Positions 1 through 6,148 of a DNA stretch of 29,396 nt are shown piece by piece. A program made the position numbers and the translations under genes. The notes beneath the pieces are model-generated. The model was given only the letters and a program-made list of their open reading frames with translations. It searched no databases and was not told the DNA's origin. Numbering within the stretch: position 1 is the stretch's first letter; every line of letters starts with the position of its first letter. The DNA is from UBA6168 sp964643005. Lineage in GTDB: Bacteria > Bacteroidota > Bacteroidia > Chitinophagales > Saprospiraceae. Where the stretch lies: positions 1 to 29,396 of the forward strand of contig CAZXQI010000040.1 of assembly GCA_964643005.1 (NCBI GenBank), read 5' to 3'.

Positions 1-333
1 CTTGGGAAAGTGGTAATTATTTGATGAGTTTCTAAAGGACGGGCATCGCACTGCCCCAGCTAAAGAGACGATATTTTTCCCGAGGATCTTCTCATGAGCG
101 AAGGCCGCCAGGTCATGGCGTCAAATTCACTTAGCGCCCATTCCGGGGCGCCCTAAATACTGCCGACAAAATCACAACCAGTTAATAGTCAGTGATTAAT
201 AAAATGAGGTAGTATGCTTTTTAAAAATGTGCGGAAGGCTTGGAAGAGATCATCGCCTGGTACAAAGAAAACGGCTGGTTGTAAACTTTAAAAAAGGAGA
301 GGAATGATTTGACGGGTTTTTCAGAAAGGATAC
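1..333. other. Non-coding left edge
   Basis: No open reading frame with a recognisable product is visible. The only coding trace is the short remnant described at 231-284. I see no clear intrinsic terminator for the minus-strand operon that ends at 334, and no promoter worth naming. Confidence 0.5.
231..284 (+). pseudogene. C-terminal remnant resembling a sugar-nucleotide epimerase/dehydratase
   Basis: The frame ending at the TAA at 282-284 reads EGLEEIIAWYKENGWL. This closely resembles the last helix of extended short-chain dehydrogenases such as dTDP-glucose dehydratases and UDP-sugar epimerases, which often end in a GL..TI.WY.EN pattern. An in-frame stop lies only four codons upstream of EGL, and no other part of such a gene is visible between 1 and 230. 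It is therefore either a decayed gene end or a chance match. Calling it a remnant is an inference from one short motif. Confidence 0.3.
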
Positions 334-1307
334 CTACCTGATTTTAAGCATCCCCTTTAATTGACTGGCGTACTGGTGGGACAAGCCTGCCAGCGCCCGA
401 ATATCCCGTTTGATGATTTCAGGGTCAGTGGTGGGTTCGGCCATTTCCTCCTTTAGAGAAAGTCCCGCAATTTTTAAGCGGATGGTGACCCGGTAGAGCA
501 GATAGTATTGAAAGATGATAAAATCTTCGGGTTGCGGAAAGCAGTCAAATTCCTCTCTATATTTTTTTATTAAAAAATCTTTGAAATCGCTGCGCCCAAA
601 GCGGTCGAGATCCATGGCGAGGAAGGCCAGTTCGCTCAATACGTCGTTGATGCGCAGGCGCTCATTGAATTCTATGCAGTCAAATATGATGGGTTTGCCG
701 GATAGAAACATATTCCTGCAGTGGAGGTCTCCATGCCCGGCTCGTACAAAAACTTCCCGCTCCGGCCGGGTGAATCNNNNNNNNNNTCGTCTATATGCTC
801 TGAGAGAGTCGGAATGACAGAGGCCAGATCTCCGAAGTCCTCCTGCATTTCCACCGGATCAAACTGGCGATAAATAATCGCAGTGTTTTTATGAAAACGG
901 GCGATAATCGCCGTAAGCTCTTCGATATCTTTTAGACTTACCAGCCCCTTTTCTAAGAGCAAATCCATTTGGCGGCTGCTGTCTATGCGCTTCATTTTCA
1001 CGGCATAATCGAGAACTTCCCCTTCAATGCCAATTCCCCATTGCCTGCCGTCAAAAGCGATGGGAACCACTGAAAGATAAATATCTGTCAGCCGGCGATT
1101 CAGGCGCAGTTCGTCTTCGCAGGCTTGTTTTCTGAGTTCCAGCGTTGAGAAATTGAGAAAGCTGAAGCGGACGGGCTTCTTGATTTTGAAAGCAAATTCT
1201 TTGGTGAGGACGACCCAGGAGGCATGCGTCTCAACTAATTCGGTTTCGCGGCTCCCATCCGGGAAATTGCCGCTGTTGGCCAGCCTTTCAATCTGTGCCT
1301 GCGTCAT
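334..1307 (-). CDS. Aminoglycoside phosphotransferase-fold kinase (COG2187-like), interrupted by an assembly gap
   Basis: Two reading frames on either side of ten N belong to one gene. The N-terminal part starts at the ATG at 1305-1307 and carries the lysine-containing stretch WVVLTKEFAFKIKKPV typical of the ATP-binding lobe. After the gap the correct frame reads VRAGHGDLHCRNMFLSG and then IIFDCIEFNERLRINDV. These are the catalytic loop (HGDLH..N) and the metal-binding Asp of the APH fold, followed by an AFLAMDLD stretch. Ten N give the wrong phase; the real gap must be 2 modulo 3 bases long. The start overlaps the end of the AAA-type kinase by 20 bp, so the two are probably co-translated. 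In many bacteria these two domains are fused into one protein of unknown substrate. Despite the fold there is no reason to predict antibiotic resistance. Confidence 0.75.
777..786. other. Assembly gap of ten N
   Basis: Ten ambiguous bases lie inside the APH-fold kinase gene. The phases on the two sides do not agree with a length of ten, so this is a placeholder and not a measured gap. Confidence 0.97.
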
Positions 1308-1827
1308 AATTTTCCTGAATAAATTGCGCGGTCTGTGTTAACATTTCATCGGGCGACAGGCGACCAGCGTCGAGTACTAAATGAGGAAGTTCAATCTCCT
1401 CCCATGACGCTTTGAGCAGGCGATAAACTTCCTGATCGGCTTCGCTGTCCGGTCGGGGCTGCCGGAGCCGCTCCATGGCGATTTCTTCGGGAGCCGTTAT
1501 TTCAATAAAAAAATAGCTAAGCTCATATTTCTGCGCCAGCAGAACCCAGGGCTGCCTAAGTCGCTGGAGATAAAAAGTGGAATCAACGATGAGAGATTGC
1601 CCGTCTTTTAGCAACCGCTCTCCCCGCTCGAACATGCTATCGTAAACGCGTTGCTTAGAGGCGGGGTCGTATTGACCTCTCAGATTCAGCTCGGCGCGCA
1701 GCGTATCGCTGTTGATGTGTGCGATGCCGAGTTTCGCTGCCAGGGCTCTGGCAAACCAGGTTTTCCCTGTAGCGGGCAGCCCCCCCACTAACAAAAGATA
1801 AGGCTTGTGTTCCAGCTTTCTAATCAT
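1288..1827 (-). CDS. AAA-type P-loop kinase (COG0645-like)
   Basis: A 179-residue P-loop protein. Walker A is GGLPATGKT at about residues 15-23, followed by the AHINSDTLRAEL segment, where Asp-Ser-Asp and Arg residues resemble zeta-toxin and gluconate-kinase-like small-molecule kinases. A later LIVDSTFYLQ strand fits Walker B, and the RLRQPRPD region fits the lid with its arginines. Family members are called predicted kinases and are commonly fused to, or adjacent to, the APH-fold partner found here. The ATG at 1825-1827 follows the DUF4835 gene by 27 bp, so the gene probably sits at the far end of the bamD operon. The substrate is unknown. The pair occupies the place where I would expect recN in many Bacteroidota (recalled synteny). 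Confidence 0.75.
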   Translation of the reverse strand: MIRKLEHKPYLLLVGGLPATGKTWFARALAAKLGIAHINSDTLRAELNLRGQYDPASKQRVYDSMFERGERLLKDGQSLIVDSTFYLQRLRQPWVLLAQKYELSYFFIEITAPEEIAMERLRQPRPDSEADQEVYRLLKASWEEIELPHLVLDAGRLSPDEMLTQTAQFIQENYDAGTD

Positions 1828-1854
1828 TGTTGAAGAAAATGGGAAAATCCCCGA

Positions 1855-2760
1855 CTACCTTCCAATCCCCTGTCTGTAATTAGAAGATCTGGACGGATCT
1901 ATCCCCTCCATCGTGCGGGTGATAGCCGATTTTTCCTGCGATCCGGCGCCTTTGTAGATTTCTATAATCTCGTCTGCCTTGGTATTGGAAAAGACCTGGA
2001 GAATCATGGAGTTGGGATAACTGCGGTTTACGCCGTTCAGCGATTCGAGCGCCTGGGTCATCACAGCCCGGCCGCCTGCCACATCCTCGCCCATGATGTC
2101 TAAGCCCTGCCGGTGATAATCATAAATGGCCTGGCGGAAAGGGCGCACTCTCGGAGAAAGGATGTTTTCGATCAGCCAGTAGCGGTTTCGGTTGCCATCC
2201 GTGGAGCGCCAGCCCGGGACAGTCGAGGCGATGTTCGGCGGGATGCGGTTGACCACATCCTGCGCAGCCTGGAAAAACGACTCGCCTCCAAAAGGAGAAA
2301 AGGAGTCGTAATCCATTCCCAAAACGAGATAGGCGTAATAGCCCAGCACGGAGGTCAGATTGTTGAGGTAAGTGGTCTGACTAAACTCCAAAGGCTGGTA
2401 TTGCTCGTAAGTGAAAGTCACGTCCTTATCCTGGTGCTTGAACATGGGGGTTTCATAGAAGCTGTTGAAAATCGGACGGATGGACTGCAGAGACAAATCA
2501 GCTTCGAAAGTGTTGGCAGCCAGCTCTTTAGATATCGTAATGACAATGTCTAACTTGATGCGCTCCTCCTGCTCAAACACATCGCTCGTCCATTTTTGAT
2601 TGTTCATAAATTCTTCAATGGAAGTGCGCAGGGTTTGAAAAACCTGTGGGTCGGCGGTTTGCAGCTTTGGGGTATTAATGGACACTTTTACGGCCAGCTC
2701 CTGAGCGTTGACCGTTCCGAAAAGAAAGAATAGAGCTAAAAGTAACAGGCACTTTTTCAT
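1855..2760 (-). CDS. DUF4835 family exported protein
   Basis: A 301-residue protein with a clear signal peptide: MKKC, a hydrophobic stretch, then NAQE at about residues 18-21. The mature part starts with a beta-rich segment (ELAVKVSINTPKLQ) and contains NNQKWTSDVF, YYAYLVLGMDYDSFSPFGG and NRYWLIENILSPR. I recognise these as hallmarks of the Bacteroidota-specific family encoded just downstream of coaBC. Some annotation sources link this family to the type IX secretion system under the name PorD; I recall this but cannot verify it here, so no symbol is given. It starts 12 bp after the coaBC stop and is probably co-transcribed. The expected location is the periplasm. Confidence 0.8.
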   Translation of the reverse strand: MKKCLLLLALFFLFGTVNAQELAVKVSINTPKLQTADPQVFQTLRTSIEEFMNNQKWTSDVFEQEERIKLDIVITISKELAANTFEADLSLQSIRPIFNSFYETPMFKHQDKDVTFTYEQYQPLEFSQTTYLNNLTSVLGYYAYLVLGMDYDSFSPFGGESFFQAAQDVVNRIPPNIASTVPGWRSTDGNRNRYWLIENILSPRVRPFRQAIYDYHRQGLDIMGEDVAGGRAVMTQALESLNGVNRSYPNSMILQVFSNTKADEIIEIYKGAGSQEKSAITRTMEGIDPSRSSNYRQGIGR

Positions 2761-2772
2761 AAATAGACGCTA

Positions 2773-3960
2773 TTATATGATGGTAAGGACTTCGTTTAAA
2801 ATGTCTTCAGCTACGGCAGACTTGGGCTTTAACTCAAAATCTTTTCGCTTATTGTTTTTGTGGAGGATGGTAATCTTATTGGTATCGAAAGCAAAGCCTG
2901 CGCCTGCGTCCTGCAAAGAATTAAGTACGATGAAATCGAAGTTTTTGTTGAGTAATTTTTCTGCGGCGTTTTCCAAAGCGTTGTTTGTTTCTAAGGCAAA
3001 TCCCACGACGATCTGACCCTTTCTTTTCATTCTTCCGAGGCTCGCAGCGATGTCGGGCGTTTTTTCCAGTTCAATATTTAAACCCGCGTCGGACTTTTTT
3101 ATTTTTTGAGAAGCGACCTGTCTGGGGCGATAATCGGCCACCGCCGCAGCTAAGACGGCTATGTCTGTTGTTTCAAAATGCCGAATAGCGGCATCGTGCA
3201 TCTCCTGCGCCGACTCCACCGGGATGACTTCAATCTTATCCGAAACCGGTTTCAGGGAAGAAGGACCCAGAATGAGTTTTACCTCTGCGCCCCGCCCGGC
3301 AAAAGCCTCTGCGATAGCCAATCCCATTTTCCCCGAAGAGCGGTTGCCGATGAATCGCACCGGGTCGATGGCTTCGTAAGTAGGGCCGGCGGTGATGAGC
3401 ACATTTTTCCCTGAGAGCGCTTGTTTCTTTTGAAAAAAAGATTGTAGGAAGGCGATGATTTCTTCCGGCTCAGCCATGCGCCCTGCTCCGACCAGACCGC
3501 TGGCCAGTTCGCCTTCGCCTACCGGAATAAAATGACAGCCATGCGATTGCAGGCGCTCCACATTTTCACGGATAGCCGGATGCTTCCACATGTCGAGATC
3601 CATGGCGGGAGCTATGAAGACAGGGCAGCGCGCAGAGAGGTAAACGGCTGAAATCACGTCGTCGCAAATGCCGTGCGCCAGCTTAGCCAGCGTGTTGGCA
3701 GTCGTTGGGGCGACGACCAGGGCGTCGGCCCATAAGCCCAGTTCGACGTGGCTATTCCAGGATTCATCACTGGAAATACTGGTAAAAACCGGTCTCTTAG
3801 ATAAAGTGGAAAGAGTGAGCGGCGTGATAAATTCGGTAGCCGACCGGGTCGCCAATACCTGCACCTCGGCGCCTGCCTTTACCAATAGTCTGATAAGAAA
3901 GGCTGATTTATAGGCGGCAATGCTGCCAGTAATGGCGAGTATGATTTTTTTGTCGCGCAT
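2773..3960 (-). CDS. coaBC: Bifunctional phosphopantothenoylcysteine decarboxylase / phosphopantothenate-cysteine ligase
   Basis: A 395-residue cytosolic enzyme for two steps of coenzyme A synthesis. The CoaC half starts with TGSIAAYKS (FMN-binding), has the catalytic His in SHVELGLWAD (His71), and the substrate-binding PAMDLDMW motif at 118-125. The CoaB half has TAGPTYEAIDPVRFIGN and NRSSGKMG near residue 206, and the conserved lysine region QKIKKSD. An oddity is that the clamp motif reads ELASGLVGAGRMAEP: the Cys that in E. coli Dfp (Cys158) acts in the reduction step is Ser154 here. The gene lies in the bamD-rpoZ-coaBC-DUF4835 block, 98 bp downstream of rpoZ across a structured spacer. 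Confidence 0.95.
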   Translation of the reverse strand: MRDKKIILAITGSIAAYKSAFLIRLLVKAGAEVQVLATRSATEFITPLTLSTLSKRPVFTSISSDESWNSHVELGLWADALVVAPTTANTLAKLAHGICDDVISAVYLSARCPVFIAPAMDLDMWKHPAIRENVERLQSHGCHFIPVGEGELASGLVGAGRMAEPEEIIAFLQSFFQKKQALSGKNVLITAGPTYEAIDPVRFIGNRSSGKMGLAIAEAFAGRGAEVKLILGPSSLKPVSDKIEVIPVESAQEMHDAAIRHFETTDIAVLAAAVADYRPRQVASQKIKKSDAGLNIELEKTPDIAASLGRMKRKGQIVVGFALETNNALENAAEKLLNKNFDFIVLNSLQDAGAGFAFDTNKITILHKNNKRKDFELKPKSAVAEDILNEVLTII

Positions 3961-3985
3961 GATGGAAGCCCGAACGGCTTTTCAA

Positions 3986-4044
3986 GTTTGCAGCCCGTCA
4001 AAGAACGCATTTATAAGTACTGACAGACTGCAAACTGACGGGCT
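3986..4044 (-). repeat. Competing inverted repeats in the rpoZ-coaBC spacer
   Basis: Two inverted-repeat pairs share bases. AGCCCGTCA (3992-4000) pairs with TGACGGGCT (4036-4044), and GTTTGCAG (3986-3993) pairs with CTGCAAAC (4028-4035). Because the repeats overlap in opposite order, the minus-strand RNA can form one stem or the other, or a pseudoknot-like arrangement. Equivalently, a GTTTGCAGCCCGTCA-like unit occurs in inverted copies. It could be a dispersed intergenic repeat or an RNA element acting on coaBC; the sequence alone does not decide. Confidence 0.6.
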
Positions 4045-4058
4045 ACAGGCAGATATTG

Positions 4059-4397
4059 CTATCTCTTGCGGTGTCTGTCGTTGTAGTGGTAGTGTATTTC
4101 ACCCTCCAAAAATTCTTCTGTTGCGATGAGGGTAGGGTTGGGGAGTTTTTCGTAAAACTTCGATATTTCGATTTGCTCCTTGTTTTCAGTGATTTCTTCG
4201 ATGGTATCCGTATTCACTGCAAACTCATCGAGCTTGTTGTTCAATTCGTGCTTCAAGTCAATGGACAACTGCTTGGAGCGCTTGGCGATGATAGCCAGCG
4301 ACTCGTAAATATTGCCTGTCGGCGCGACAATATCCAAAATGTTGCGCGCTTTCACGTTAGGATCCAAGCCTTGGGCTTTGCTCTTGATATCTGCCAT
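4059..4397 (-). CDS. rpoZ: RNA polymerase omega subunit (Bacteroidota type)
   Basis: A 112-residue protein. The segment VAPTGNIYESLAIIAKRSKQLS is the Bacteroidota version of the omega core: in the usual family an Asn-x-(Phe/Tyr) pair is followed by a helix with a conserved Ala-Arg/Lys pair. The C-terminal half is acidic, then ends in a basic HYHYNDRHRKR tail. Omega helps fold and assemble the beta-prime subunit. The ATG at 4395-4397 lies 41 bp inside the end of bamD in another frame, so translation is probably coupled to bamD. The position between bamD and coaBC is the usual one in this phylum. Confidence 0.85.
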   Translation of the reverse strand: MADIKSKAQGLDPNVKARNILDIVAPTGNIYESLAIIAKRSKQLSIDLKHELNNKLDEFAVNTDTIEEITENKEQIEISKFYEKLPNPTLIATEEFLEGEIHYHYNDRHRKR

Positions 4398-5202
4398 TCG
4401 TTAATGATTTTAGTTTCTTGACTGAATTATCGTAATAAGATTTTATTTCTTTAGAGTTGGGGCTGTCTTTGAACTTATCTAAGTAGTCTCTGGCGTAGCT
4501 GACGGTCTGCTTGAAGCGCTCCTCCTGCTTTTCGAAAATGCTGTTTTCGGCGAGTAGAAAATAGCCCTTAGCGATGTGGTACCTAACCTGCTCAGCATTG
4601 CCCGTTTCGGGAAAGTCTTTTAACAAATTTTCGAAGGTAACAGTTGCAGCCTGGTATTGCTTGAGGTCGAAATAGAGCCTGCCCTCTTCGAAAACCTTCT
4701 TCTCCATCTTTAAACGCATGGCGTCAATCAGACCGTTGCACTCCTGCACCCGCTCGCTGTTGGGGTAGGTATTGACGAAGGTTTGAAATTCATCAATGGC
4801 CTTAACCGTATAAGTTTGATCGAGCCTGTAAGTGGGCGACATCTGGTAGTTGGAAAAGGCCGCCATAAAATCCGCATCCTCCCGTATGCTGCTCGTGGGA
4901 AAAGTAGATGTGAAATTTTTGAAATAATAATTGGCCAGAATAAACTTATTCAATTTGTAGTAGGTGTCGGCGTAAGAATAATAGACCTTCTCTAACTCCG
5001 GTTTGCCCCGATAGACCGGAATGATTAACTCAAAAAGTGTTTGCGCGCGCAAATACTCCCCCTGCTCGTAGTACTCAAATGCCTTTTTGTAAAGCAGGTC
5101 GGCGTCGCCGCTTGCCCGGATCTTTTCAAACTCCGATTTACAACCGAATGTAACTGATAGAAGGGCTGCCAAAAATGAAAGAATTACAAACCTTTTTTTC
5201 AT
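4357..5202 (-). CDS. bamD: Outer-membrane assembly lipoprotein BamD
   Basis: A 281-residue lipoprotein counted from the ATG at 5200-5202. MKKRFVILSFLAALLSVTFG leads to the lipidated Cys and then KSEFEKIRASGDADLLYKKA. The rest is a string of TPR-like helices (FEYYEQGEYLRAQTLFELI, YADTYYKLNKFILANYYF, LYFDLKQYQAATVTFENLL), as in the Bam complex lipoprotein that binds BamA and helps insert beta-barrel proteins. The frame stays open to 5301, but the earlier start is unlikely: it would lack a signal peptide at its N-terminus, and a TATCTTTGC promoter element lies at 5209-5217, between the two starts. First gene of the operon that continues into rpoZ and coaBC. Confidence 0.88.
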   Translation of the reverse strand: MKKRFVILSFLAALLSVTFGCKSEFEKIRASGDADLLYKKAFEYYEQGEYLRAQTLFELIIPVYRGKPELEKVYYSYADTYYKLNKFILANYYFKNFTSTFPTSSIREDADFMAAFSNYQMSPTYRLDQTYTVKAIDEFQTFVNTYPNSERVQECNGLIDAMRLKMEKKVFEEGRLYFDLKQYQAATVTFENLLKDFPETGNAEQVRYHIAKGYFLLAENSIFEKQEERFKQTVSYARDYLDKFKDSPNSKEIKSYYDNSVKKLKSLTNGRYQEQSPRLGS

Positions 5203-5208
5203 AGGGGC

Positions 5209-5217
5209 GCAAAGATA
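5209..5217 (-). promoter_or_regulatory. Promoter -7 element of bamD
   Basis: The minus strand reads TATCTTTGC, a full match to the Bacteroidota TAnnTTTG element. It ends only seven bases before the bamD ATG, so the transcript should be leaderless or nearly so. No good TTTG box is seen about 20 bp upstream. Confidence 0.5.
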
Positions 5218-5363
5218 AGAGGATTCCGACGATTTTAAGTTGGAAAGAAATAAACGGCGAGCTGTTTCTTTTCGTGTATTTCCGCATTTTCTTTCAACCA
5301 AAGTGCAATGCCAATTAAAAAAGGTTGGTTGCGAAATCCCAAGGATTTAGACGCCTTTGAAAC

Positions 5364-5444
5364 TCCTATGGAAGTTTAAAAAACCTGTGAAAAAAAATCC
5401 GAAGTAAATTCGAATTGATTTTCCCTTCGGAGCAGATCGTCTGC
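5364..5444 (-). repeat. Imperfect dispersed repeat, copy A
   Basis: This stretch resembles 10862-10937. Both run CTATGGA, then AATCCGAAG, then TCGAA, then TTCCC, and end in TCTGC; by eye about three quarters of the bases agree in the core. In this copy TCCGAAG (5399-5405) and CTTCGGA (about 5425-5431) pair, and the minus strand then runs into eight T, so it could act as an intrinsic terminator behind the tRNA-like RNA. Confidence 0.45.
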
Positions 5445-5490
5445 CGGAAGCTTCGCACCGCAGAAAAGCGAACAACTCAAAATCAGAAAA

Positions 5491-5528
5491 ATAAAAAAGG
5501 CGCATCGGACTTTAATCCTCTGCGCCTT
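5491..5528 (-). terminator. Intrinsic terminator of the tRNA-like RNA
   Basis: On the minus strand AAGGCGCA (5521-5528) pairs perfectly with TGCGCCTT (5497-5504), followed by a T-rich run. It begins two bases after the encoded CCA end at 5530, so the RNA is a separate transcription unit. Confidence 0.85.
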
Positions 5529-5529
5529 C

Positions 5530-5700
5530 TGGCTGTGAGAGGAGGATTCGAACCTCCACGGGGCGGTTAGCTTCAACACAAAGTTTAGTGGTCAACCCTG
5601 GACGGCCGTACACAAGGTATAGTCGGCTCTATGTTGCGTTTTTCCCGTTTTCCCCACCCCCGAGACAAGAGGGCATGGCTGCCTGTTTCAACACCTCACA
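5530..5700 (-). ncRNA. tRNA-like RNA with encoded CCA and a giant variable arm (171 nt)
   Basis: Read from 5700 to 5530, the RNA opens with acceptor strand TGTGAGG and closes with TCTCACA, discriminator G and CCA. A T arm is perfect: GGAGG, loop TTCGAAT, CCTCC (5557-5541). The 5' part keeps tRNA positions: U8, A14, G18G19 and A21 in a D-arm region at 5693-5676. A hairpin CCCTC, loop TTGTCTC, GGGGG (5673-5657) stands at the anticodon arm, with GUC at the anticodon but a U at position 37. Between it and the T arm lie about 99 nt: TGGGG (5656-5652) can pair with CCCCG (5563-5559). Inside is a 10-bp helix, CAACATAGAG (5636-5627) with CTTTGTGTTG (5583-5574), enclosing a smaller hairpin. It is not a tmRNA: no G3-U70, no A73, no tag frame, too short. 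It is too short for a group I intron insertion. Function unknown; long variable arm and G73 recall tRNA-Ser. Confidence 0.72.
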
Positions 5701-5750
5701 ATTTTGTAGTTTAAAGAAATAAACGTTTTTATTTCGTTTGATTGATGGTG

Positions 5751-5783
5751 CAAATTTATGAGAGGATTTTCCCTTGATGCAAA
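5751..5783 (-). promoter_or_regulatory. Promoter of the tRNA-like RNA
   Basis: The minus strand carries TTTG (5783-5780), a 21-bp spacer and TAAATTTG (5758-5751). This fits the Bacteroidota -33/-7 consensus at both boxes. Transcription would start near 5745, giving a leader of about 45 nt that RNase P would have to remove to create the 5' end at 5700. Confidence 0.7.
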
Positions 5784-5867
5784 TTTTTTAAAAAATAAAA
5801 TAAAAATTTAGAAATATCGCAAGGATACCTTTTTATAATAAAAATATTCTAAAATAGCTTTGCCAAA

Positions 5868-6071
5868 CTCCCTCCTTTTTTAAATTTTTTTAAAAAGGAT
5901 GAAGAACAAAAAAGGTATTAAACTGCGCCGCGCTTTTTTTTAAAAAATAAGAGAGATTTGAAATGCGGAGATTTTTTTATGTAAAAAAGTTCCCTCACAG
6001 GCTCTCCTCCGTCGAAAGATTCGCCTCCGGCAGGCCTGACTTTCGAGCGCTTTGCGATTCGGAGGTTTTTT
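5868..6071 (+). ncRNA. Possible small RNA on the plus strand
   Basis: TAGCTTTG at 5855-5862 matches the -7 element, and a strong hairpin with a T run ends at 6071, but no protein gene lies between. This suggests a transcript of about 200 nt starting near 5868. The first 130 nt are AT-rich and poorly structured, and no -33 TTTG box is evident, so the call is tentative. Confidence 0.3.
6006..6071 (+). terminator. Branched intrinsic terminator upstream of skp
   Basis: Nested inverted repeats: CCTCCG (6006-6011) with CGGAGG (6060-6065), TCGAAAG (6012-6018) with CTTTCGA (6040-6046), and GCCT (6023-6026) with AGGC (6032-6035). The outer stem is followed by six T on the plus strand. It lies 40 bp before the skp promoter and would end any plus-strand transcript arriving from the left. 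Confidence 0.6.
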
Positions 6072-6110
6072 AATCTTGATTAAAAATTGGGAAAGCGAAT
6101 GCCTAAAAGG

Positions 6111-6118
6111 TAATTTTG
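6111..6118 (+). promoter_or_regulatory. Promoter -7 element of the skp-like gene
   Basis: TAATTTTG matches TAnnTTTG exactly, and a TTG lies 21 bp upstream at the -33 position. The predicted start near 6124 leaves a leader of about 25 nt before the ATG at 6149. Confidence 0.6.
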
Positions 6119-6148
6119 CGCCCTTATCAAAAAAAGAAAACAAAAGAA

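Noticed and set aside
334..1307. Aminoglycoside resistance gene
   Set aside because: Only the fold is shared; the sequence and its AAA-kinase partner match the uncharacterised kinase family, not resistance enzymes.
5376..5579. Small minus-strand open frame through the tRNA-like RNA
   Set aside because: It runs across the T arm, CCA end and terminator of the RNA gene and shows no protein features.
5530..5700. tmRNA (ssrA) as identity of the tRNA-like RNA
   Set aside because: No G3-U70 pair, the discriminator is G instead of A, no tag frame ending in ALAA-stop, and 171 nt is far below tmRNA length.
5530..5700. tRNA with a group I intron
   Set aside because: The extra segment of about 99 nt is too short for a group I core and lies between the anticodon arm and the T arm, not in the anticodon loop.
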